A DNA stretch of 64,000 bases from NCBI GenBank assembly GCA_963513935.1, contig OY740771.1:10507138-10571137 (forward strand). Direction: 5' to 3'. The position numbers were made by a program, and so were the translations under genes. This document shows, piece by piece, positions 1 through 12,500 of this stretch; the first letter of the stretch is position 1, and each line of letters opens with the position of its first letter. A model generated the notes under the pieces. That model had not been told where the DNA came from. It was given only the letters and a program-made list of their open reading frames with translations, and did not search any database. The DNA comes from Aphrophora alni (Eukaryota; Arthropoda; Insecta; Hemiptera; Aphrophoridae).

Positions 1-408
1 GCTAATGCTCTGTTGTTGACGAGCACATCAGCACTTTCATAAGCACTAATATCAGCATGTACAGGAACCAAGGAAAGCATAACATTGTTGAGTCATTACA
101 TGATTCTGAAACAATTTCAGACTAACTTTGACCTGAATTTGTTAGATTTCAGGGCTTTCAAAACCACCTGACTATCTGGATGATACCTATGTCCTTATTC
201 TAGAATCCGTCTTATGTTTTCTCAGACACATTCAATTAAAGATGAATTTCTGATTGAAACACTGTCGAATTCTCATAGGCAGAACACAATCTTTAAAGGT
301 CTCCCTCTTTGGATTTTAACTTCTGTTTTAGAGCTATCTGTGAACTATTGGAGCTCATGAATTGGTTCAGGTTTTCTTTCCTTTAACCATTTCTTACTGT
401 CAAGTATT
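1..408. other. No recognisable feature (probable SLC26 intron)
   Basis: No exon, repeat end or RNA gene could be recognised. The missing upstream SLC26 exons, which should encode the first transmembrane helices, were looked for here and not found, so they probably lie left of the window. Confidence 0.4.
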
Positions 409-806
409 ACCAATGACTACATAAATACTATAAGACACGACATAGGATAGGGAAATAGTCTACGCTTTACGGGTGCTGTTCGTCACAAGTTTGACACACA
501 GCTATCAGAAAGCGCTAGCAGCACCTTCTCACTTACTTCCGTCAGCATAGTCAGTGTTGTCAGTTCGTGCGCTGAGATAAGCGATTCTCGACCTTCCCTC
601 GCATCTCTGGTCCCATATGTGGCATCAGTGCGTTTTCTCTTACCCGCCTGAAACATTGTTTGACCGTAGAGCCACCTAGCGCCAGTCACATCAACTTCAG
701 ATTGGTCACATCAACGCCACCTAGCGGGTATTGGTCAACTCAAGAATAAGCGTAGAATATTTAACATGGCCATGTCGTGTCTTATAGTATTTATGTAGTC
801 ATTGGT
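409..806. mobile_element. Short non-coding DNA transposon (MITE) with long terminal inverted repeats
   Basis: The left end starts ACCAATGACTACATAAATAC and the right end is its reverse complement. The match runs about 35 bp (through AGACACGACAT) and continues imperfectly to a second shared block containing CTACGCTT. The trinucleotide ATT lies directly outside both ends and may be the target duplication. No transposase is encoded; the interior is GC-richer than its surroundings. A 3-bp duplication suggests the PIF/Harbinger group, but this is inference. Confidence 0.75.
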
Positions 807-1709
807 ATTACTAATGTAAAGGGTTTTGAGAAGGTATGAGATTTTATGGTTAGATATCATTTTCAATGTGCAGTCTTTTATGACCCTAGATGTTATTCAG
901 CGTATCCTTGTGTCCACTTCCATAGTCTCTTACATTTTAGGCAATATCATATCTCCATGGACTGGTATGAAACTAAGAAATTAGAGACTCTAGTGCTGCT
1001 ATCTTCTAGTAACTTCAAGGACAGTATAATCAGACTCCTTCAACAGTAGTGTATTCTCTACGTAAGCCCAGCAAGTTACAACAGGCCATATTATATTAAG
1101 CCTCTTATTATTGTATGGTATGGGGCTTCTTCTGAGAAATAAATTCAGTAGTCATATGCAATGCCTTACCACTGCCTTGATGAACAGATTTGATGGAAGG
1201 ATATTAAGACAACAGTAGCGGCATTAAACTCTTCTGTAACTACAAGACATGTCAGTTGATGAATTCACACCAGTCTTACCATCGATTTTAGGACTCCTAT
1301 TTTTAGCCAGTACACAATGGCACTGTACACCGTGATGGGGGGTCTCACCACAAATGTATAAAACCAGTACATCAGTTTCGGCTCTATCAGATTTCCTAAC
1401 AAATGTTTATTTTTATTCTTCTGTTCAGCAAATTAAAATAAGTTTTTGTCCGTCCACTCCACTGGAAAACAATATGTAAGACAATATATATAGTGGAAGA
1501 GCTTTTTTTCTAATATCAAAACTATTCATCCCCATTGTTTTTAATTTATTTAATTTTGCTGATCAAATATTTTTATTTTTATACTGTTGTATATATTTTT
1601 TGTGTTGAGTTGTACCTGGAAAGTTATATGTGAGATAGTTTTAATGTATTTATTAGATTTTAATGAAATATATTTTGCTAAACTTTCTTTCTTGTTGTTT
1701 TGTTGCTAG
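807..1709. other. Intron sequence, nothing recognised
   Basis: AT-rich sequence with no supported exon. It ends in a pyrimidine-rich tract and the AG acceptor at 1708-1709. Confidence 0.4.
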
Positions 1710-1843
1710 CCCTGGGTCAGCAAGAGATCAGTGTTACCAGTCCCCATAGAACTGATAGCAGTGTTATTAGGAACTGTCGCTGCCACATGTTTTGGAATTT
1801 CTGACAAATATAACCTAACAACTGTCGGCACTATTGCAGTTGG
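1710..1843 (+). CDS. SLC26 exon (first in window)
   Basis: Acceptor TTGCTAG, donor GTATGA. It encodes PWVSKRSVLPVPIELIAVLL and onward to GTIAVG, a transmembrane segment followed by the KYNLTTVG region that precedes the G-LP motif. It ends in phase 2; the split Gly codon is completed by the first base of the next exon. Confidence 0.9.
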
Positions 1844-4800
1844 GTATGATATTGGTATTGTAACTTGAACTCATGTATTTATTTTATATAACTATATAAC
1901 CACTCATGTTTTTTTATTTGTAGTTATACATTTTTTGGGATTTAAAAAGAAATTTTATTAATGACAAATCACTTAAATAAATAGAGATAAAAGAGATTAT
2001 ATCTTTAAGTTTGTCTTGGTGTTTAGTAGATTTCTGTGTGATCCATTCGTAGGCCCTGCATATGCCAAAACAATAATCCTTTGTTTCCACATTCTTGGCA
2101 GCATGTTTTGTATAATGTCTGTTATAATCCACTCCCGCAGATGGTAAATCTCATTAATCTTCTTATAGTAGCCATATCCCATGTCCCACTGGAAAAGAAA
2201 CTGTAAGAAAACATTGCACAAACATTTTAATACAGCCACTCATAATCAAAATACTAACTAAACAAAACTATTTATCACCAAAAATGTCAGTTCGGGAGGT
2301 CTCAGTAAAAACGTAAACATCAACTATAGACTCCGCCTTAGATTTTGTAGATTATTTTAAGTAATATTTAAATAAGGTCTAATCCTGCTTCATTCTGTCT
2401 TAACCTCGTCTTGAATTAAATGAATGTCTTAAGGTGAAATTTAATTTAAATGACAATGGTCAAGGTCCATTTTCATTTTGAAAATTATTCCTTAAAAGTA
2501 ATTTTCTATTATTTGAAATTTTGCACACTGGTTTGGTTCATTAATCTTCAGATTTTACTAAAATTTGAAGGAAATCAGTTGAGTGAATTTTAATAAATTA
2601 CGTTTTTTTATCTGCTCCATATTTTTTTAACTTTACCGATAGATAATTCATGAATTTGCACTTCTTGAGAAATAGCGACTGATATGTTGTGTTTGATTAC
2701 TTAACAAAAATTTATCTAAATTTTTAAAGCCGAATTTCAGAAAAACAAAATTTTGTGTTTTCGTCTTATGACAGATACTCCAAATTTTGACTTGTTGAAG
2801 AAATGTAAAGCTGCCCAAAATATGCTTACAGACCAAATTTGACTAAAATCTGCCCATTCATTTCTGGTGTAGAGTACTGCACAGATGACAGATGATGGAC
2901 ATCATTCCCAAAACTACTTTTTTGAACTTTGAGGACCTCTTTTGGATTTTTCTTTTTAAAGGTAGGTTAGGTTAGGTTAGGTTAATGAAACTTAAAAAAA
3001 AAAAAAATGAATGGAGGAGGTGTACGCTGGACTCTTATCATTCGGAAATATAAATTTTTTTGATCAGTAGTGGCTTTAGATATTTTTTTTTCCTTTTCAA
3101 ATTGTATTTATTACATGTAAATAATTATACCGTTATCTCATATCACCTTCACTCATTACATTTTTACCATTAAGTTCACAAAGCTGATGATAAATTCCAC
3201 CACTTTAAAGATTTTGACTGGCATGATTCTCATTACAGTTGGTGGGATTTTTAACCCCTTAAGTGTTTATGTCGGTTTAAGCCGACGCTACAAATATCGA
3301 TAAAAAGTGCCGCTGTCGGCTAAAGCCGACACTCTTAACTTGCCCTATTCTATTTCGTTCTCTGTCGTAATATTACGTTGTAGTTGCTAGTATTGCCGCT
3401 AGATAGTGTTGGCATGCTCTCTAGAGCATAACTTATAAAACTACCGCTTTATTTTTGTTCTCTTTGGATCCGCAGTGAACATTATATTTACAAGGAGTCA
3501 CGATATGTCCGCAAGGAGTCGCGATACCAGAGCAGCGAATGTTATGTTGGGCTGTGTGCTGCCCCATGTTTTAAAATATATCACACCCAAAAAAATTACT
3601 AAACATTAGTAAGAAACTGTAAACAATCTTTATTGTGTGTACTTTTATTTTAACCAATGGTTTTATTACATTTTACTTTTTTTTTAATTGTTAGGTAAAT
3701 GTGTTTTTAATGTATTTGCAGAAAATTTTTAAATTATATTAAACATGACATTTATACTTTTGATGTTGCTTATATTTTCTTTTAATGCCTATTTTTTAAC
3801 TTCCAAGTTAACAAACATTAAAATAATCAAATAAAAAAATAGGCATTTTTGGGTTGATTTAGGCAAAAAAAATAAAACACTTAAGCGGTTAATTGCGAAA
3901 CATATTTTAATGGCCGAGTGTCAGCTAAAACGAACTTCTCTCTATCACTCTTAGATGCATATCAAGTCAAACAACTATATTTGTCAATAATGGAACAATT
4001 TTCACACCCACAACTTAAGTGAACTTAAATTTTTTTTGTATGTATTTCTTACCATAATAAAAACACTTTGTATTGTTATATACAAACATTGTTATGTTGT
4101 TGTTTAGATTGCCGGAGCTGAAACCTCCACTGTTCTCTCTAATACCTGCCATTGCTCTAGACAGCCTTGTCATTGCAGTCATTGCATATGTTATATCCAT
4201 CTCTATGGCTTTAATGTTTGCACAAAAACTTAACTATGAGATTGATCCTAATCAAGAATTGCTAGCGCAGGTAAAGTAATGGTGGGGTAATAACTTACAG
4301 CGTTGGGAAGTACTGTAGAATGCAAGAAATACAAATTAGTAATACCGTAAAAGTCTGATAAACTGTCATACTCAGGACTTGGGCAAAATACTGTAATATA
4401 CTTGTCCAAAATCTACTTTAAATCGAATGTATTAAAGTTGATTTGGTTAAGGTCTAATATATTCCCATTTAAGTTATGAGATTATTTCAAGGGATAATGC
4501 TAACAAACAGAATATACAAAGGTTATTTGTCTTACAGAAAATGCCAATAAGAATCATTTCAAAATAAAAGCATATAGAGTCATGCTGGGAAGCTTTGAAG
4601 GATTTAAAAAGCATGTATATCCTTGAAGTATCATTATATTGTTGATTTAAGAGCTTTTAAGATACAAGAAGAACTAGACTTTAGGATCTTCATAATTGGA
4701 CATCTATAAAAGATTTCTTGCTCAGGCTTGAATTATTCTATATAATACACTTCCAAAGTTCATAAAAGATGTTGTCAGTTTAAATAAATTTAAAGCTAAA

Positions 4801-6814
4801 TGGAAACATTTGTTTTTGTAGTATATATTCGGTGGGTGGGCTTTGTTCATGAATACTATGGGTAGGGGACAATGCCCTCACTCTATCCAATAAATATTGC
4901 TTTGTTATTGTAATTATATTTATTATTCAGGATGATCAGCTTAAAAGCGGCCCGGGTAATAAAATGTATTGAAAATAAAGAACAGATGATTTCACTGAAG
5001 ATTTTTATTTTATTATATACATCATAAAAACTTATAATAAATGTTTAAAGTGATGTCCATTTAATATCCATACACTTGTCAACACCCTTCATTATGCTTC
5101 TGGAAACTTTTCTTAGAGTTACCCCCATTGATCTCTGCAATAACGTGGTTGATATTTATTTTCAACTGCTTTAAAAAAAACTGTGTGGACTACTCTTGAA
5201 TACTTGATTTTTTTAAATAAATCCCCATAAGAAGAAATCTAAACTTGACAGTTCAGGAGACCTCTCTGTCCAAAATCCTTTGAAAATAATTATTTCATCA
5301 AAAAATACATGCAATATATTTATGGTATGACAAGTTGCACCGTCCTGTTGAAATATTACTCTTCTTCTTGGTCTGAAGCAGACCAATGAATCGTTCGTTG
5401 AATAATTTCTTGATATGCCTTGGCATTCATAGTGGTATTTAAAGAACAGTGGACCAATAATTATTTCTCTTGATATAGCGCATCATACACCAACTTCTTT
5501 TGGATTTAGAGGAGATTCAATGAAGTTATGTGGGTTACGATTACTCCAAGTATGGTAGTTTTGGCTATTTATGTATCCAGTCAAGTGAAACCTCACATCA
5601 TGAGCAAAGAAAACTATGTTTAAAACTCCAGTATTATTAGTCTTTTAAACCAAACACAGTATGGATTTTTTTCCATAATCAAGAGGATTTAGTTCATGAA
5701 TAACCTCCATTTTGGATGTGTTTAATTAAAGAACTTTCCTTTCAGTATTGGCTGAACCATAGGAAACATTAGTTTGACTACTTAATTTTCGTAAGACTTA
5801 CCAGGAGATCTACTGATAGCCACTTTAATGTCTTGTAAATTTTGTTCTGAAAACAGATTTGTTCCCTTCACGTTTTTTTGTCCATTACTGAGCCAGTTTA
5901 CCGAAACTACTTAATAAGTTTCTGAATAACACTTTTCACTGGAGCTTTCTTACCAAATTTTACAAGAAATGCTTCTCTGCACTGTTTGTAAGAACCATAT
6001 TTGTTAACGTTTTTGACAATATACATCCACTTTTGTACGGTAGTACACATTTTCAAATGTACTATTCAACGAATGAGATCTAACCTGCGCAAAATGATGT
6101 TCTGAAATTGAATAACAACAGATAGATTAACAAGCTGAAGTAATCAATTAAAATCAGCTGATCCAGGTCAGCTAATACAAAATAGTGTACAACAATGGTT
6201 GAAATGATTTAAATCATTGTACCCAAGTCTCTTGGTACTGATCACTCTGTATTTCTTGTCTAATTGGTATTATTTTATGTTATTCAATTGGAATTTGTTA
6301 TGTTTGTATTTGGTGTATTGTCTGTAAGTTATGTATTTATTTTATGTTTTAATTATATTTTAGTAGCCTAGAATTAATATTTTGACACTTGTTATTAAAA
6401 ATAAAAATAAATTGTCAATAAAATAATATTATAAATGAAAGAAAGGAAATAAAATACCACATTGACAAATATGCAGGATTATTTCATGTATTTTTAGTAC
6501 ATTTGTTAGTATTCGTGTTAGGTTTTCTTGCTTAGTTACTTCACAGTTACCTAACAAGTTCCCAAGTAAATCCTAACTCAGAGATATTTCATTTTTTTAT
6601 TTCAGATGTGGTGCAAGTTTCTTTTATGATTGACCAAGTTAAAAATACATACAAAATAATATAATAATTATTAATAGTTAATAATTTTATACTGATAAAT
6701 TTAAAACAATAAATAACAACTAAATAAAATATAACAATGAAACAACCTAATAAAATATCTAAATAAATAATACAAAACCGGTTATTTTTTTATGAAGTTA
6801 AAAAACTAAAAAAA

Positions 6815-6863
<49 letters not shown>

Positions 6864-9515
6864 AATAATCGGGAATACTTTTATAAAGATAACACTATGA
6901 AGAAGAAAGTTTACACTGATAACAAAAGTCATCATAGGATGTTTTTAAAATTATAAAATTTACTTCTAGTCTTAAATAATCTGGAAATTTTGTGATAAAT
7001 TCAACACCTGTATGAGAAAGAAGCTATTAACTTGTGTTACGCAATACTTGGAAATTGTCAAACATGGGATTATACTTTCAAATGTCTATAAACATGGAAA
7101 AGTCAAACTTTCCAATTCTTTAAAAGCTTCTTTGCAAGATGGTATTATTTTAAAACCCACTCTATTTCTAATTGTTTTCTGTAAACGTAGTACTTTATAC
7201 ATCTCATTCATTGAAGTGTACCATTACCTCACTTTTCTTTCATTCATCATGGTAGGAGCAGATTTTTCATACAATTGACAGTGAATTTCAGGAGAATTAT
7301 TTCCTCTTTTGTTTTTAAATTTAATCACTTATTGAACTTCACAACTGACGAGATTGTTGGTTTTTACACTCAATATAAACCCACTGTCATGCAAAAACAA
7401 ACAACAAAGAATAGATGATATTGTGGTGGTTACTACCTAACCAGTTGAAGTTACTATATATGTTCCAACTAATCAGTATTGCCAATAACTTTTTATAACC
7501 TATTTGACCCTTACTTTTGAAATGCATCTCGTAGAATATATACTGTCCTTATATTCTGAAAATAGGACATACCCAAAACACATAAAATAGCATTGATATG
7601 ACGAAGCAAGGGAAGGCGGTTACAAAAATGTAAAGAATCCTAACAGAAGAAAGGAAAATTTTGTAACGATTGTCTTTTTGTATACACATTTCTCTGAAGA
7701 TTAAGGCTTTTGCAAAACTTACCAACAAATATAGTGTGATTAAAAACAATGTAATGGATAATGACTATTAGATTAAATACAATCAATTAAATATGTTTAT
7801 CAACAAAAATCTGCAGTAAAATCAAATTATATATATCCCTTAAAAATGTTTTAAACCGCTGTCCCTATTTTATTGTTAAATGTCTTTACAATTGCATATT
7901 GCACGAATAACTTTCAACATTTTATCGTGCCTCTTAAGTATAAAAAGATATAGTGTTACTAATGTTGAACAATAATAACTTTGTGAAGCAATGTAAAATA
8001 TTCTTTAACATTTTTTTTATTTTAGGGAGCTGGCAACCTTCTAGGCTCATGTTTATCTTGTTTGCCATACTCTGCTTCATTGTCACGAAGTGTAATCCAG
8101 CAAACTGTTGGAGGTCGTACACAACTAACCAGTGTTATTTCAGCGTGTATTTTAATTGGCGTTTTAACATCGTTTGCTCAAATTTTTGAAACACTCCCAA
8201 GGGTAAGTATTTGTATTTTGTTTCACCTTTCTATACAATTATCTGAAAATATTTTTCTTGAACTGAATTTTGTTTCAATAAATTTTTCAAAATTTGCAAT
8301 TAGTTTCAGTTTTCTGATGTTTTAAGAATTTTTCTGTTTTTATTGAGTTGAATATTATTAAGGTTGTAGTCTATGTAGATAGTTTCGATACTTTACATAC
8401 TTTTTCCTAATTCATAAGTTATTTGTAATAAATTATTTCCAAAATAATTAAAATATAAATAACAATATAAAAACTTTAATAACTATCAAAAAAATATTAA
8501 AATGTTAACCGGGGGGGGGTCTCAAGAATGTTAAAAATCTGTGCAGACATGCTGTCTAACTGTGCATCATCTTGGACTGTGAAACTCGTAGGACCTGAGT
8601 GTTCTGTGGCATATCCAAGAAGCTGGCTATCTAAGATACCAGCACTTAGGCTCAGAAAGAGGATTGATTAATTGATTGATTTATTAGCCTCATTTGGTGT
8701 ACAAATAGTATTTCTGCTGTAAACATATGAGTTGACATGATAAAGATATATACAGAATAAAAATTAATATACAAATACTCGTAATTCATATATAATACAA
8801 TATAATATTGGTGTGATTGGGGTTAAAAGAAGAATGACATTGAAAAGCGTTAGTGAATACAATACTTACTGTTGGTACTGATTCTGCAATAGTGTTGGCT
8901 GTAGTCCCACTAATGGATCTGTTAGTTGAGGAATCATCCAGGAAACAGAATAGTGGGGTGTACATCCTCAAGAAGGAACTTAGGAGAGATGGTCAGTTGA
9001 TTAAAAAGCTAATCCCAGATGTTACCACCTGAGTTAATAGGAACTTCGGGGAGTTGAACTATTATTTGATGCAAATTTTCACCGGACATGGTGAGTTTGG
9101 AGTTTATCTGCATCACTTTAAGTTAAGCGATCATACATGATGTATATTATGGACTTGCTGACACTGTGGAACACACACTTCTGCAGTCTTCAAAATGGTG
9201 CTTGGAGTGTGGAGAGTTGTGGAAGTGATGGGGATGTAGTCGGATGTCCCAGAATTAGTAGAAAACATGCTTAGGTCCAAGAAGAACTGTAGCCTAGTTG
9301 ATAATTTTATAACATTGGTAATGCGACAAAAAGAAGAAAAGAGCCAAATTATAAGGCTGATGGAATTAAATTAGACGAAGGAGTTGGTTACCTGGTAAAA
9401 GTCTAGGAACTACCCATGTAGAGTGTCCATGCAAATTTCCTCTCCTTAAAACAAAGACCAAGTAGCTTAGTCTGAATTAATGTGTCAACGATCGCAGGCT
9501 GGGTCTACTGATGGG

Positions 9516-9559
<44 letters not shown>

Positions 9560-12500
9560 AGTTAACTGCTGGATATCGTTCAACCATCTATATAATAACC
9601 AGTACATACATTCAAAATCGAAATGCTAACCAAACAAAACTCTTCATCACCAAAATGTCACTCTGGTTGTCAAGAAAAGAGTGTAAATCAACCAAGGACG
9701 TTGTCTTAGATTTTATAGATTATTTTAAACAAGGTTTAAATTTACCTCAGTTGTGTCGTAAAGTTGTCTTAAACTACATATTATAAAATTAAATCATGTT
9801 TAAATGACAGTGGTCAAGGTTAATTTTTGTTTTTTGTAAATTATTTCTGAAAGATTATTTTATTTTATTAGCTTGGACCATTACTTTCACATTTTACTAA
9901 AATTTTAATGAAATTGGTTTAGCTGATTTAAAAAAAATATGTTTGTTTTGTTTTTGCCAATAACTCATGAACCGGCAATTGGAGAGATGACAACCAATAC
10001 AATTTTGTTTGGGTCCTTGGGGGGGGGGGTGAATTTGAGTAACGTTTGATCAAAATCATTAGAGCTGATTTTTTTTAAACGGAATGATGTGTTTTTTCTT
10101 GTAGCAGGTACTCCCAAATTTTGAGTATAAAAAAAGAAAAGTCTCGAGATAAAGTCAAAATACCACATACCAAATTTGATTAAAATTGGTTCACTCGTTT
10201 AGGATAAAGACAAGAGCAGAAAATCAACAGATAGACATTATTCCAATCCACTTTTGGACATGGAAGACCTGAAAATGGATCCCTTTTTGAAAAAATAGAC
10301 ATTAGTTTTTTGATCCATCACATAACTTTTTCTACATAATGTATGTGAGAATTCAGAAAGTGGTTACATATAATGTGTTTTATTTTTAAAATAATTTTAG
10401 TATTCAGTGTATGGAAATGAATTTGTGTTTGATATGTTATGTACTCAATCTGACGGAGCCAATTATGTCTGGTGAAACAGGGCTATAGCAATAACAATAC
10501 AACAAAACCATTTGTCGTCAAAATAAAAATATTTATAGCACAGTTTATTTTTTGATTCTTAATATTTAAAGTATTTTATTACATTTGAAGTAATTCAAAT
10601 TTTCTTGTGCGACTACTATAAATAATTCCTGTAGTTGTAGTTGTAACAATAGTTACTAACTGTAAGTACTTATTTGTATCATGAATTGATTATATTTTTC
10701 AGTGTATTTTGGCGAGCCTGATTGTTGTTGCTCTCAAAGGTGTTATATTACAAGTGAAAGATATTGTTCGTATCTGGAAACTTTCAGTGGCGGACGGGAT
10801 TGTGTGGTTGACCACATATTTGACTGTAATATTAGTCGAGATAGATATTGGTTTATTGGTTGGTGTCATTGTATCAAATCTTATTCTATGCGTTCGAGGA
10901 ATACGACCAAATATATATCTATTAGCTCGTTTGGCAAACACTGAAATTTATGTTGATCCTCACAGGTTTGGCAAGGTAAGAATAAGAATGCTTATTATGA
11001 AGGATAGATTTATGTTTAATGGGGGGGGGGGGGTTTAAAGGAACAGAATTTTAATATGTTGTATACCTTTGTTAAGATTTGTCCCTATTAATCTAGACTT
11101 CTTCTCTGATTTTGTCACTTAAATCTTCCCTATATCTCTACCCATCTCGTCCAGTTTTCAATATTAAAATAAAAGTCATAGCTATAACATTTAAATAACC
11201 TCTTCCAATTCTCCCCCTATCCTTCCTGCTTAGTTATTACTTTTTTGGCTAGTTGATTACATAATCTATTTCCAGCTAAATCCAGTACTCTGAAAATCCT
11301 CTTGATATACTTTTAAAAGATCTTTAAAGAATGTAAACTTAAAGTCAAAACCAGTGTCCATGTAAAGGATATATTGTGTTATATTAGTAGGCAAAACCAG
11401 TACTTATTTACAAAACCACTTTTGAAAATTTCTCCATTTTCTAAACTTCCAAACTTACTACACATCACAATAGTTTGCCACTAATCTTTTTGATTAGCTG
11501 AATACGGTACACAATTAATTCTTTATCATGAAATTTCTCTACATATTCTTCACAGTGTACTTGACTTACCTTAGAATGACGTGAAAATGATAATTTTCTC
11601 GTAAGTAAAAACCAAAACTTTAAATCTATTAAAAATTTCAATTGAACCAATTTCATCATAGAAGCATTTTTCATATTTTTTTAAAATTCCCCCATGTTTA
11701 AATCATTTTTTATTTTCCCAAATGTATGATCAAATTCTATCTGTTACCTTACTCCTTAATTTATCAATTATTCTTTGTAACATTTTGGCAACCAATAACA
11801 AAAATACAAGCTCCCTTTCGTAAAGTACTCACAATAATTTGATCGGTCCAAACTGTGTCTCCCAATTCATCATGCAAATTATTCAGAAAAAGGGCAAATA
11901 GTAAAAAAGATTGAAAGGCTTAGTCACCTACATTCCTATAATGATAATGATTATACTGTTATAATAATATTACAGCGGAGTTTTAATTTAACTATACATG
12001 TCCTTCCAGTCAACCTCAACCTAACCTACCTGTCCCACCATACACCTTCAGATCTTCTTGAGTCTTCCTCTCCTGTATCCTTTCTTCTAATTTCTAATTC
12101 ATTTCCCCTCAACATATGGCCTATCAATTTCCACTTCTTCCCTTTTATTTTAAATTGCAAAAGGCATTCCCACAGCTGCTGATTTGAAATTCCTACTGGC
12201 CAACTTATCCTCAATATGTATTTCACAATTATTTATAAAAAATACTCTGCTGTTTCTGTTTAATTCCTTCCAGGTCTTATAGCTATGCATGACATACTTA
12301 ACAGCTGAATTAAATTCATATTGGGATCAGCTAATCAAAGATCCTTTTGGTCTTTTTTATCTGTTAATCACTTCTTCATCCATTTCTCCACGACTGGCCA
12401 CTAAGTTCCCAAGCTTAAAAATGCTCCACTATAAAGATCCTTTCTATAAATAATGTTTTCTCAGATATGTTCTTGTGCAAAACAAGCCTCATTCAATATA

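Noticed and set aside
1914..2239. Minus-strand frames reading WDMGYGYYKKINEIYHL and CRAYEWITQKST
   Set aside because: No family recognised and the two overlap in different frames; possibly repeat-derived but unsupported as a gene.
2961..2985. Chromosome end
   Set aside because: Only four TTAGG units, in an intron with gene sequence on both sides.
10702..10944. Two further frames overlapping the SLC26 exon at 10703-10975
   Set aside because: Only one frame matches the SLC26 helices and joins the neighbouring exons; the others are shadows.
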